From Sinotaia quadrata (Eukaryota > Mollusca > Gastropoda > Architaenioglossa > Viviparidae), in NCBI GenBank assembly GCA_028829895.1, contig CM054184.1:20625701-20689700 (forward strand): DNA of 64,000 nt. The letters run 5' to 3'. Under the pieces are notes generated by a model that was not told the DNA's origin, searched no databases, and saw only the letters and a list, made by a program, of their open reading frames with translations. Within the stretch, counting starts at the first letter, position 1. The number at the start of each line of letters is the position of its first letter. This document shows, piece after piece, positions 11,924-22,445 of the stretch. The position numbers and the translations under genes were made by a program.

Positions 11924-11998
11924 CGTACGTTTATGTTATTGTTCTTTAACTGATAATTTCTGGAATCGTCGAGCCTTTAAAATAGAATGCACATAATC

Positions 11999-12466
11999 GC
12001 ACAGAGAAGGCCAATATTGTTCCTAAGATAATGATTGATGACTCACTGCAAGCCTAACTAGTACTTGTCCACGCACAGAGAAGGCCTATTTTGTTCCTAA
12101 GATAATGATTGATGACTCACTGCAAGCCTAACTAGTACTTGTTCACGCACAGAGAAGGCCAATATTGTAGTGCTCCTGAAGATAATGATTGATGACTCAC
12201 TGCAAGCCTAACTAGTACTTGTTCACGCACAGAGAAGGCCTATATTGTAGTGCTCCTGAAGATAATGATTGATGACTCACTGCAAGCCTAACTAGTACTT
12301 GTTCACGCACAGAGAAGGTCTATATTGTAGTGCTCCTGAAGATAATGATTGATGACTCACTGCAAGCCTAACTAGTACTTGTTCACGCACAGAGAAGGTC
12401 TATATTGTAGTGCTCCTGAAGATAATGATTGATGACTCACTGCAGACCTGACTAGCACTCTCTCAC
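11999..12466. repeat. Minisatellite, 74 bp x 2 plus 80 bp x 4
   Basis: Six units beginning GCACAGAGAAGG at 11999, 12073, 12147, 12227, 12307 and 12387. The first two have TTGTTCCTAAGAT, the other four TTGTAGTGCTCCTGAAGAT, which accounts for the 6-bp length step. The last unit is diverged. Confidence 0.95.
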
Positions 12467-12477
12467 CCACCAGATAC

Positions 12478-12543
12478 TAACGGCATAACCAAATTTAGTA
12501 AATGTATTAAGGCATACATTTACTAAATTTGGTTATGCCGTTA
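12478..12543. repeat. Perfect 29-bp inverted repeat, 8-nt loop
   Basis: The arm at 12478-12506 starts TAACGGCATAACCAAATTTA and is repeated as its exact reverse complement at 12515-12543, separated by TTAAGGCA. It follows directly on the 74/80-bp array. It could be a fold-back element, a cruciform-prone site, or a short hairpin RNA if transcribed. No open frame is involved. Confidence 0.95.
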
Positions 12544-13392
12544 GGCTAGGTGACATGATAAAATAACTCAAAGCATTCAACTATAAGGAACATACAGCCC
12601 AAAACGCAATTCTAGGAATGTTGAAACAAAAGAGTAGTTAATACAAGTTATCTGAAAACAATTTTAAGAATTTTGAAAGAAAACACAAAAGAATAATACT
12701 AGTTATCTGAAAGCAAAAACTGCTGTACTAGAGATTACAAAACCCCAAATTGAAAGGTAATGGTTTTACAGCCAAAACGTGCAACAATGGTGATTTCAGA
12801 ATTCAAACTTCGAAACTATTGTCCTTAAATCCCTACCTGTAATGCTAGTAATTTTAAAACCAAACTTCACTGGTAGTGACATGAACACTTAATTTGCAAA
12901 ACTAAAAAGTTCCAGAAAACAAAACACGACATTATTGATTTTAGAGTCCAAACACGCAACACTGTTATTTTAAAGCGAAACTGAAGTTCGTATGATTCTA
13001 AAACCCAAACCACTATGACCGATTTTAGAGTCGATACCATTTTACTAATTTTCAAACCCAAAACGAGACTGCACAACTAGCTATTGTAAAGCTAAACACG
13101 GAGAAGTAGTGCTGTATAAACTACATTACTAATGATTTAAAGTTAAATTACAACACTAGCAATTGTAAATTTCAAACTGCTTTACTAGTTATTGTAAATC
13201 CATAATTACATATCATTGAATTCAAAGTCCAAAATAAAATACTTAGTCATTTGTAAGCCTACTCTGCAATACTAGTGATTTGAAAGCCCAAACTGCAATA
13301 CCAGTGATTTGAAAGCTAAATCCTGAATACTAGTGACTTGAAAGCTACATCTGCAATATAATTACTGATTTGAAAGCTAAATCTGCAATATA
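12544..13392. repeat. Strongly degenerate ~35-bp repeat
   Basis: From about 12600, words such as TACTAGTGATTTGAAAG and CCCAAACTGCAA recur every 30-60 bp. They are clearest at 13245-13392, which looks like the younger end of an old array. No coding potential was seen. Confidence 0.6.
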
Positions 13393-14366
13393 AATCATGT
13401 AATACTTAATTCAACAAACGTAATGGAAAAAGTGTAGTTCATATCTGCATTAAGAGAATTATATTATTCCCTCACGTTTTCCTCTTTCTTCATTTTTCTT
13501 TTATTGATTGCACAGATATTACTGCTTTTTTTAATGTTACAACAAATATAAACAGAATAGTAAGAATATCTACGCATTTTAGTGAAAATGTTTACAACAA
13601 TATGTATTCATTGGCCTCAGCCTGTGTGTAAAAATAACTGTATTCACCGTGTTAGGAAGTGTTCCTCTAGTTTACTTTCCCACCAATCATTATCGCCGTA
13701 GTGCAGTGGGTTGGGGCGATAGAAAAGGGAAATAACGCGATTATTTACTTACAGCTCGAGGAACAGATCCGATGTAAATCGTGACAGGGATGTATGACGA
13801 GGGAAGAATGATTTTAAAAGAAAATATTTGGTCACTGGTGGACGACGTAATACTTTGATGAACGAGACGAGGGCGTAATCCGAATAGCTCTGAGTGAGAA
13901 TGTAGCTGCTGAATGTAACTGTTGTTGAGTTCGTAATGGGGATGACATAATTGAATGAGAAGACAGTATTGGGATTGTTAATGATGAGGTCACGGGACTA
14001 ATAATATTATCACGAAAGTAAGAAATCTGCATGTAGTAATAGAATAGACTCCGTCACCGTTTTGTAAATACTTGGATGCTAGAAAATGGTCCAAGAGGAA
14101 AATATATGATCAGCTCTAAAATGACAACAGTTAAGTGTAATATGCTTTTATAATTTTGCTAGAAACTTCTACATGTTTCCTTTCTAACATCACAGTGATT
14201 TATCACCTGACAATCATTGCGACCTAATATTATTTTTTTTATTTAATTATTTTTTAATCATATTATTTAAACTGTAATATAACTATCTGTTTAATTAATT
14301 TTTTAAATAATCTCCGTTGCACTATTTATAGTGATATAGGAATATATATATATACATAAAATTAAT
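13393..14366. other. Intergenic DNA, nothing recognised
   Basis: AT-rich, with a T/A-rich block at 14225-14300. A faint tRNA-like word near 13697 was considered and rejected. Confidence 0.4.
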
Positions 14367-14672
14367 ACGTGGCATTAATGTAAGTGCATAAATTAATTAA
14401 TATAATGTTTATGACGTGGCAGTAATGTAAGTGCATAAATGAATTAATATAATGTTTAGTGACGTGGCAGTAATGTAAGTGCATAAATGAATTAATATAA
14501 TGTTTAGTGACGTGGCAGCAATTTAAGTGCATAAATGAATTAATATAATGTTTAGTGACATGGCAGTAATTTAAGTGCATAAATGAATTAATATAATGTT
14601 TAGTGATGTGGCAGTAATTTAAATGCATAAATGAATTAATATAATGTTTAGTGACGTGGCAGCAGCAATTTA
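14367..14672. repeat. Minisatellite, 48 bp x 6
   Basis: Units of ACGTGGCAGTAATGTAAGTG followed by CATAAATGAATTAATATAATG. The first interval is 47 bp and the rest 48 bp. Since 48 is a multiple of 3, the minus strand stays open as a 16-residue repeat. This is a by-product. Confidence 0.9.
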
Positions 14673-15567
14673 AGTACACATATAAATGAATTTACTATTT
14701 ACAGTGACATAGCAGTTTATATACAATGAAGAAGATGTATGATGTTACATGCCTTGTACCATGGCTGTAAATTTGAATCAAGGTGCACCATATGTCGACA
14801 TAAATTTTGTAGGACGCTCTTTACACTACACATACAAGACTCCCCAACCCCACCCCCACCCCCGACCCATCAGAAGCCAGTGTACGCTATAAAAACGTAA
14901 ATTTATCACTGACTCGTAACATAATGCATCCACAATAGAATTCGAAAATAACTGGACATTTCGAGCACAGTCGAACACCTTAGAAGTTTGTACTAAAATT
15001 CCCACTGATCGAAATAATTTGAACTCATTTTCTTTTTACGTGAGATAGAAAACACTGTGCAATGTTTGTGAAAATGCAACGGCACAAGGAGTCATTGAGA
15101 TACAACGGAAGTAAATGTCTCGTAGTTTATGACACTAGACATGTGTCAATGTTCCGTAGTAAGAAAACCCCCAATGGAATGTTGATAATAACTAACATCT
15201 ATATAGTGTGTATTTGCGATCAACAATGATGACGTCAAACCCCGTTGACATCTTGGAGTTTATAATGTACTTTGTTACAAAATACCTACGAAAGCAATAG
15301 GTTGAGATATGGTCATACTTTCTGAGAAAATAATTATTAGTACCATTAATAAAAGTTATATTGCTAGCGCGTTGTTTACTATAGGGTTGATATCAATTGA
15401 TATAGTCAAAATTGAATATTGGTATTGTTTGACATTCGGATAAAGTTGGCTTTATGGCGCTAATTTAAAAGTAATGAATGAAAAAATACCCACCCCGCAT
15501 GAAAAAAGGAGACTAGTCAAAGGTCACACAATAATGACACGGCACGTATCTCTGGTATACACGCGAT
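14673..15567. other. Intergenic DNA, nothing firm
   Basis: Includes a C-rich patch at 14841-14867 and a 43-codon frame at 14761-14892 with an ACCATGG start context. No homology or splice evidence supports it as a gene. Confidence 0.35.
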
Positions 15568-15832
15568 ATCAGTGCCTACTGACGTACTCAACACCATCAG
15601 TGCCTACTGACGTATTCAACACCATCAGTGCCTACTGATGTACTCTGCATCATCAGTGCCTAGTGAAGTACTCTATATCATGTGCCTACAGACGTATTCT
15701 ACATCATCAGTGTCTACTGACGTACTCTGCAACATCGGTGCCTACTGACTTCCTCTATATCATTGTATACTGACGTACTCTATATCATGTGTCTACTGAC
15801 GTACTCTATATCATGTATCTACTGATGAACCA
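15568..15832. repeat. Degenerate minisatellite, 26-30 bp x ~9
   Basis: Units of ATCAGTGCCTACTGACGTAC followed by TCNACACC. Units lose length toward the right end. Confidence 0.85.
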
Positions 15833-16036
15833 TAATTATCTCATTTGTGACAATAGAACTCACTAGGCCTAGAAGAAACAATTCCCATACTCATATCAAC
15901 TACCTAGCAGGAATTGTAACTGTATATTTATTGAAATGCTGGTCCTGTTCTAGTGAACTAAGCTTACAATTTATGCGAGCAATAAGCGAAACCAGTGATT
16001 AATTATCATGCAAATCTCTGCCATGTGCATCAGAGA

Positions 16037-16228
16037 AATAAAAACTAAAGCTAATCAATATTAGTTCCTGTTACTCGAGCATATGAATTAATATGTTGTT
16101 AATAGGAAAACAAACGTTTATTTTCTGACATGTACATCATAAAAACACAAACTAAAGCAAATCAATATTAGTTCCTGTTACTCAAGCATATGAATTAATA
16201 TGTTGTTAATAGGAAAACAAAGTTTGTT
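16037..16228. repeat. Tandem duplication, ~113 bp
   Basis: The block AATCAATATTAGTTCCTGTT..ATATGTTGTTAATAGGAAAAC occurs twice with few differences. The surrounding 15.8-17.0 kb otherwise shows nothing recognisable apart from a T-rich run near 16521-16543. Confidence 0.85.
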
Positions 16229-16970
16229 TTTCTGCACAAACAAAAGCATATTGTTTGAGTTTTTATTTGTATTTTGGCGTCCTACGGATATCAGACGATG
16301 TATCTGTTTTCTTTAAATTTCCTAAACAATTGTGCTTTCGCACTTGTGGTAACCTCCCCGATTGACCTCACTTTATGAGAAATGCAATTAGTAAACACTG
16401 GGGAAAAAAACAACTACAAAGGAACAACAACAGTATTCCATGAAGGCCAAGGTTAATCAAGTCATATTGCTGTCACATGAACGCTTCCGCGTCTCGCGTT
16501 ACAATCCGGGAGTTGTCGGGGTTTTTTGTTGTTGTTTTTTTTTTGTGTGCACAGAATATGTAGTCGCTTTTGTCGCTAGAAACACGGAAGGTTACATTTT
16601 AAAAACACAACGCAACTAATCCAAATATGCGCTAGAATTGTAGCAGTCAAACTGTAAATTAAAAAAACTCCAGACAAGTATATCTGTGTGTCGTTTAAAT
16701 ACTTTTCTGAAATTGTTCGTGTTTAGTCTTACCTTTCCGCTCTAACAAGAAATTTCAAAAAATAAAAATAAAATAACATTGTTTTTAAATAAAATAAAAC
16801 ATTGGATTTGAAAAACTATAGCACGACCTTTCAAAGCATCGGCGATATAAAATATTTCATCTGAATTAAACTATCGACTGATACAGTTTAACCCAGTCAA
16901 AGGAAAAGAATCTGCCAATACTGTGTAAGCTGGAACAGTCTTTAGAAAATTATATAGGAACTTTTTATCG

Positions 16971-17090
16971 CGCTAGGTGTTCCTACAAAACGCTAGGTGT
17001 TCCTACAAAACGCTAGGTGTTCCTACAAAACGCTAGGTGTTCCTACAAAACGCTAGGTGTTCCTACAAAACGCTAGGTGTTCCTACAAAA
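16971..17090. repeat. Perfect minisatellite, 20 bp x 6
   Basis: Six identical copies of CGCTAGGTGTTCCTACAAAA with no substitution, which implies a recent expansion. Confidence 0.98.
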
Positions 17091-17267
17091 TGCTCGTTTC
17101 TCGAACAACCCAAGTCGATTGCCGTTTATTAATAATTTCACAAACTATAATTTTAGACTCCCTTGAACCTTCTCAGGACAACATTTTAATTAAATATCTG
17201 TACACTAAATTCATATAAAATATATTTATAAAAATTTATATTCATGGACTTAACACACATTTGTTCC

Positions 17268-17455
17268 CTTTTAAAATAGTGTAAATTCAAACACTTTTAA
17301 AATAGTGTAAATTCAAACACTTTCAAATAGTGTAAATTCAAACACTTTTAAAATAGTGTAAATTCAAACACTTTTAAAATAGTGTAAATTCAAACACTTT
17401 TAAAATAGTGTAAATTCAAACACTTTTAAAATAGTGTAAATTCAAACACTTTCAA
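17268..17455. repeat. Minisatellite, 26 bp x 7
   Basis: Units of CACTTTTAAAATAGTGTAAATTCAAA. One unit is shorter (TTTCAAATAG). Confidence 0.95.
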
Positions 17456-17996
17456 AGTTTTAAAAATAACTATGGACTGGGCTTGTTGATTCTGTGGTCG
17501 GGCAGGTTTAAATTCACAAAGTACAATTCACAAGTTTCAAATAAAGATCAGCTGCCAAATGGAAAGATGAAATAGGTGGACGTTGATAAATAATTGAAGG
17601 TCGGATTCATACAGACCAAACAAGGCACGCGTTATGGGTGTTACACCTTTAACAATGTTCCAGCCTGCGAAAAGTTTGAAATGACGTCCCAAACTTTATT
17701 ATGCGGTAAAACAACATTAGTATTAGATTTTGTGACGCATAAGTTTATACCTTTTAAATATCGCAAGACAGAAAATTAATTTAAACTTAGAGCATTTTTT
17801 TTCATCCCTAACGAAGTATTATTGACCAAAGAGCTAAGGGAATTGCTCTCTCAATATATTTATTTAATTTTAGCACGTGCGACTTAACAAATGTAATTAT
17901 TTCAGACAGATCCTAAAATGCTATCACTTAATACTTTGTGGTCAAATTCTTTTCCAGCTATGTTAATCATTTATTCATTTGGTTAGTAGATCGTTT

Positions 17997-18092
17997 AGTT
18001 GTCCTTTAGCTTATTTCCATGTTTGTTTTGGGTAAAAAGACGTTTAGATATCCTTTAGCTTATTTCCATGTTTGTTTAGGTAAAAAGACGTG
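17997..18092. repeat. Tandem duplication, ~46 bp x 2
   Basis: TCCTTTAGCTTATTTCCATG followed by TTTGTTT.GGTAAAAAGACGT occurs twice in succession. Confidence 0.85.
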
Positions 18093-19171
18093 CCAGTTGC
18101 AAAAGCGATTACAAGTAAGGACATTTTGTCAATGTCCTATCGTTATGACAGAACTGAGAATTATGTTTTACAAAGAGTTAAGAAGTCGGCCATCCACCCA
18201 GACGCCCCCATACAGACACAAAATCCCCACCAATAGCAAAAAGACAATAAAATTCAACTGTGCAGGTACAAAGCTGTACTGGAAATTCATCATTAAAAAA
18301 ATGTTGGAATAGTTAAACGACTTTCGTAACAGTTGTGTAGTTCGCTGTTTGCTCGTATTTTACAAATAGATCTATTGTCGCATAACTGACTTTATTTCTC
18401 CTGAATAAGATTTCTTTTTATTTCTGCTTAACATTCCTAACGGTCATTGTCTCTACGAATGGAGCTCTGATAACTAGCTGTACACGTGTTTATGCTCTTA
18501 TCACCACAATCAAGACTTACCCTAAGACAAATGACAGACTCATTGCTGTAACATCCTGTTTTACCGAAACACAAATGTCGTCACTCAGTTAGGTATGGTG
18601 TCAGTTTCTATTTTCAGGGGATACAATGGATATGTACTTATCTATGTCTTTACGTAAATATGTTTTAGGTCAAAGGTTCCATCAGTCTTTCACTATTATC
18701 TATTTCAAACTTTTATAACACACATACTAATCCAACCGTTACAATATGCCCACAGTTCACTAGTAAACAGTCTTTCCCAGCAAAAGCAATTATATATAGA
18801 GATATATATTTTCAACAGGCAGTTAACACCTAAGGGAGGTAATGAACACAATACCTATAAACAGAGCGTGGTACCTTCCCCTAGTAAATGATAACTGCGT
18901 CCTTAATGTTAATACATAATAGTATAGTCCTCTTTTTAATGTTACAGATGGTAGAAATAGTGTAAGGATAGCTGCATATAAATAGATCATAGGAATATTG
19001 GCAGCGTGACTGTGAGAGTCCATGCATAAGTGCTGGAAAAGTTACTATAATGATACATGCCTATATAAATAGATTCCATACACTCTGGAAGAGTAACTGC
19101 AAATATATATACCTGCACACCGACTAGAGGAATGCTGACAGATAACCTGTCAGAACAGTCGTAAAATTATT
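18093..19171. other. Intergenic DNA, nothing recognised
   Basis: Short frames occur on both strands, but none has recognisable motifs or convincing splice borders. Confidence 0.4.
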
Positions 19172-19328
19172 AGAGGTATGCTCGTAAAGTTACAGTAATG
19201 ATTAGATGTCTTTAGAGGTATGCTCGCAGAATTACAGTAATGATTAGATGTCTTTAGAGGTATGCTTGCAGAATTACAGTAATGATTAGATGTCTTTAGA
19301 GGTATGCTCGTAGAGTTACAGTAATGTT
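19172..19328. repeat. Minisatellite, 42 bp x 4
   Basis: Units starting AGAGGTATGCTCGTAAAGTT at 19172, 19214, 19256 and 19298. The array lies 185 bp beyond the stop codon of the minus-strand ankyrin gene. Confidence 0.92.
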
Positions 19329-19512
19329 TGTGCATGTGTTGCTACATATTCTGATTTACTACTTGTGAATAGATTTAGATTTCGCTAATGTTGCGAAATA
19401 GTAAAGTGTTTAGTGTTTACTACTAATTCTGTATGGCTACTTAAACAAATGTCAAACATTATTGACACTATTAAAAGTCCAAAGGAAGTCCACTCGACAT
19501 ACAGTTTAGTGA

Positions 19513-21549
19513 TTATTCACAAATATTCAACAGTTCTCTTTCCAGTGCAAGGAATTCTGATGACAGGACGTCAGAAAACAGCACGTAATCTTGGAGGCGT
19601 GACGGCAGATTCAGAGACTTAATTCGTGACTTGCGCTGTGGACCACAGCCAACAATAGCATGCGACACAACCAGGCGACAAAGTGACTGGAGAGAACGGG
19701 GAAAACAGGCAGCACTTCTCAGAATTTGCAGGATTCTGACGTCCTTACTGTCCTTCTGATCTTTTTTCAAGAACTCTGTTTCAAAGTATTGTAAAAGTCT
19801 CCAGAGCTCGGAATTGGAGCTGGCCCCAGATTCAATTAATTTTCGTAGAAAGGGAATAGTGTTTGCATTGTTTGTTTTCAGCATGAACTCAGTGGGAGAT
19901 GTCATCTGAACTGTAGATTGCACTCCTCTACAATCAGACGCTCGGACACTCAGTGACTCGTGAGTTGTCGCCCCTGCTTCAATTAATGCGTTAAAAATAT
20001 AATCGACGTCACGACCGTACACTGCTTGGTTGCCCACATGTGCTCTTAACAGTGTAAACGCGTTCTGGTCTCTAATGAGTGGATCCGCCCCTTTCTCTAT
20101 GAGCACAGGTACGAGACAATCGACCTTGACAATATTTAAGAAAGTATGTGGCTCCTGTACAATCATTTGGAGGGCGGTCCTCCCCTCCTTGCACCTAGAA
20201 TTTATATCAAGTCCGTGAGATAACAACACGTCAAGAAATGAGAGCCATCGGTCGTGTTTCTCGTGTTTATATGCCTTAATCATAGAATGAATTAATGGTC
20301 GCCCAAGATGCTCATAATGCACATTTATGTCATAGTACCGAATCAGGGCATTGGCTATATCCCACAATCCGTTCAATACACAGTTCCACAGTGCTGTGTC
20401 AATCGTAACGTTGTGTCCTTGTCTTGGTGAGACAAACGAAAGGACACATTTTATAAAATGATCTAAATTTCCTGCATTAAGGTAATCCACTGGAAAATAT
20501 TCCAGATTTTGTAAAACTAGTTGACTTTCTCTCTCTGACAGTGTGTAGCGTGCACCTAAAAACGCAAGGCACCCAACCGCAGCCCATGTATTTGATGCTA
20601 CTGCCAGTTGCAGGGCGGTTTTCCCATCATATGTCACGTGATTTATGTCTGTGCCATTAGCAATGCATAAGTTTAGTGTTTCCAACATTTCTGGCTTACA
20701 ATACCTGTCTGAACACAAAACGTGAAGGAGTGACTTGCCGCTCTTATCACAGAGCGATGCGTCAGCTCCTTGTTCAAGAAACACCTTTAGTAATGACCAG
20801 CAACTATAATGTTTATACGCAATGTGGAGAGCTGTGTCACCATCAGCATTGCGACGATTTATATCCACGTGGTTTTTTAGAAGCCGGTTGACTATCAACG
20901 TTAGCTCGTCTTTCGTAACGTACATTCCTGTCTCTGCCAGCCAGTGGAAAGCTGTGTTTCCATTTTGATAGCATCGTTCCACATGAGCGCCAAATTCTAT
21001 CAGACGAGATACGGTCCTCCATTTTCCTATTTTTGCCGCTGATTGTAGCGCACAGATTCCTTCAGGATCTGGGACATTAACGTTTACGTCTTTAGAAAGT
21101 AAAATTCGCAAAATTCTCTCCTCAAGGTCTATATTCATTCGGGCTTTAGCAAATCGATGTATCAACAGGAAACGTTCACTGTCTGGCAGATTGACATTTG
21201 CTGCTCTGTTTAAGAGTTTTTCCACTGTGTACCAGTTGCCGTTCTTGGCAGCTAAGTGTAAAGCGGTGTCTCCACTAGCGCAATATAAGTCAATTTGCGC
21301 TCCTTTCTCGAGCAGGAAGGAAATTATTCGTCCGGCACTATGCTCATCGTCATGGGGATTGGTGTTGCTCACAGTCGTGTCTTTGAGTCTTATAGCTACC
21401 CTGTGTAAAATACTGAAACCCTCACTGTCTGTTTCATTCACGTCTAATACAAAGGGAAGCAACGCTTGCAATTCTTTCCGATGTTCGTCCTTTGCCGCAA
21501 GTTGGATGGACGTAAGCCCATTGGGATCCCGACTGTTGATGTCTTGCAT
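19513..21549 (-). CDS. Ankyrin-repeat protein with SOCS box, 5'-truncated
   Basis: 678 residues from the first ATG in the frame (21549). The frame is open up to 21603 but has no earlier ATG. Ankyrin repeats run from the start (DINSRDPNGLTSIQLAAK) to about residue 540. They alternate between a standard type (TALHLAAKNGNWYTVEKLL) and a type with LHR. A pre-SOCS module with SPTEF and LIESGASSNSEL follows. The C-terminus is a SOCS box at about 19573-19704, with BC-box SLQSLCRLVVSHA and a Cul5-box-like part LNLPSRLQDYVLF. The family role is a Cullin-5 ligase substrate receptor, as in ASB proteins. The frame aligns with roughly the last 670 residues of the 1587-codon gene at 56.5 kb, and the missing front half lies upstream as a pseudogene. 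The frame is intact without stops, so selection or recent decay are both possible. No poly(A) hexamer was seen downstream. Expression is unproven. Confidence 0.7.
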   Translation of the reverse strand: MQDINSRDPNGLTSIQLAAKDEHRKELQALLPFVLDVNETDSEGFSILHRVAIRLKDTTVSNTNPHDDEHSAGRIISFLLEKGAQIDLYCASGDTALHLAAKNGNWYTVEKLLNRAANVNLPDSERFLLIHRFAKARMNIDLEERILRILLSKDVNVNVPDPEGICALQSAAKIGKWRTVSRLIEFGAHVERCYQNGNTAFHWLAETGMYVTKDELTLIVNRLLKNHVDINRRNADGDTALHIAYKHYSCWSLLKVFLEQGADASLCDKSGKSLLHVLCSDRYCKPEMLETLNLCIANGTDINHVTYDGKTALQLAVASNTWAAVGCLAFLGARYTLSERESQLVLQNLEYFPVDYLNAGNLDHFIKCVLSFVSPRQGHNVTIDTALWNCVLNGLWDIANALIRYYDINVHYEHLGRPLIHSMIKAYKHEKHDRWLSFLDVLLSHGLDINSRCKEGRTALQMIVQEPHTFLNIVKVDCLVPVLIEKGADPLIRDQNAFTLLRAHVGNQAVYGRDVDYIFNALIEAGATTHESLSVRASDCRGVQSTVQMTSPTEFMLKTNNANTIPFLRKLIESGASSNSELWRLLQYFETEFLKKDQKDSKDVRILQILRSAACFPRSLQSLCRLVVSHAIVGCGPQRKSRIKSLNLPSRLQDYVLFSDVLSSEFLALERELLNICE

Positions 21550-22445
21550 TTCGTAATTCTCACCTGTTGATTGGGAACGTAGCAACGTGTGCGGAAAGTA
21601 GCATTACAAAGATAGTGGCGTGAATACTTTTTGTAGCACATATAGATAATGGCATGAATACTTTTTGTAGCACATATAGATAGTCTGTGAAGGCGAGAAA
21701 AACGGCGTCATCTGATGTGTTAATATGGATTCTAATGTGAGTTAATAATTCAACCACACTCCATTTTCCTGTTTTAATAGCAACGTGTAATGGAGTGTTT
21801 TCATGACGATCCGATTCATTTAACTTAGAACCGTGGTTTATTATTAACTTCAGGAGTTTATTGACGAGCTTAGCACAGTGGTTTATTTGACAATATCCCA
21901 CTGTTCCAATTTAGCTTGATGCATTGCCGTGTATCCGTGTATGTCCTTTGCGCTAATGCCCACACTCGATCAAGTAAAGCTTTACTAAGTCTAACAATTG
22001 TTTCATAAACAGCTTTTTCTATCTGCCATCACGTGATGAAGAATGATACGTTGTACACCGTGCAAAATACACGGAACAATATTTTTCTGAACGAGCCAAA
22101 TTACAATTTCCCACTTTGTATTGCTGATTGCAAGATTGAGAACGCTTTCACCTGTTGGACGCGGTAAGTCAAAACGTGCGCCATTTTGCAGCAGTAACTG
22201 CTGAAGCAAATCTTGTTCCCTTTAAGAAAGGAGTGCTCACAGCAAGCCTGGTGTATGACACAGAAGCGTTCACTCTCTGAGACGTTTACATCCGTGCCAC
22301 ACTTCATCAACTCTCGGACCATGTCCCAGTGTTCGTTACCGGCAGCGATACGAATGAGTTGGATTTTGTTAAGGCATGCCCCATCCAGTTGTGTTCTCTG
22401 TTTTAAGAGAAGGTGTACACTACAAAATTCTGGATAATACTTTGA
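21550..22445 (-). pseudogene. Decayed 5' half of the ankyrin-SOCS gene
   Basis: The minus strand here encodes ankyrin pieces in changing frames that follow the order of the 1587-codon paralogue. RIAAGNEHWDMVRELM and GTDVNVSESERFCVIHQ (about 22390-22240) come first, then LLLQNGARFDLPRPTGESVL with ILHHV (22209-22020), then NTPLHVAIKTGKWSVVELL (about 21820-21740), then the intact frame. At least three frameshifts and several stops separate them, and one stretch of the paralogue is missing. A 34-bp tandem duplication at 21611-21678 accounts for one shift. The region would be read as a 5' UTR or intron if the downstream frame is still expressed. Confidence 0.8.
21611..21678. repeat. 34-bp tandem duplication inside the pseudogene
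   Basis: TGAATACTTTTTGTAGCACA with TATAGATA occurs twice 34 bp apart (TGAATAC at 21621 and 21655). As 34 is not a multiple of 3, the duplication shifts the ankyrin frame. Confidence 0.9.

Noticed and set aside
11731..11953. Frames rich in His-Thr or Cys-Val across CA/GT tracts, here and at 28.0, 41.5, 43.9 and 46.7 kb.
   Set aside because: They are simple translations of dinucleotide repeats.
13690..13800. GTAGTGCAGTGG resembles an A box of a tRNA-derived SINE.
   Set aside because: No convincing B box, tail or target duplication was found. One short match is expected by chance.
14761..14892. Small frame with a perfect ACCATGG start context and a Pro/His-rich end.
   Set aside because: Only 43 codons, with no motif, splice or conservation evidence. 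The Pro/His part comes from a C-rich patch.
16440..16545. GCGTTACAATCCGGGAG followed by a T-rich run, suggesting a SINE.
   Set aside because: The arms do not pair as a T stem and no A box or target duplication is visible.
18019..18312. 97-codon frame on the plus strand.
   Set aside because: Its start is a 46-bp duplication and the remainder matches no family that I recognise. No splice support.
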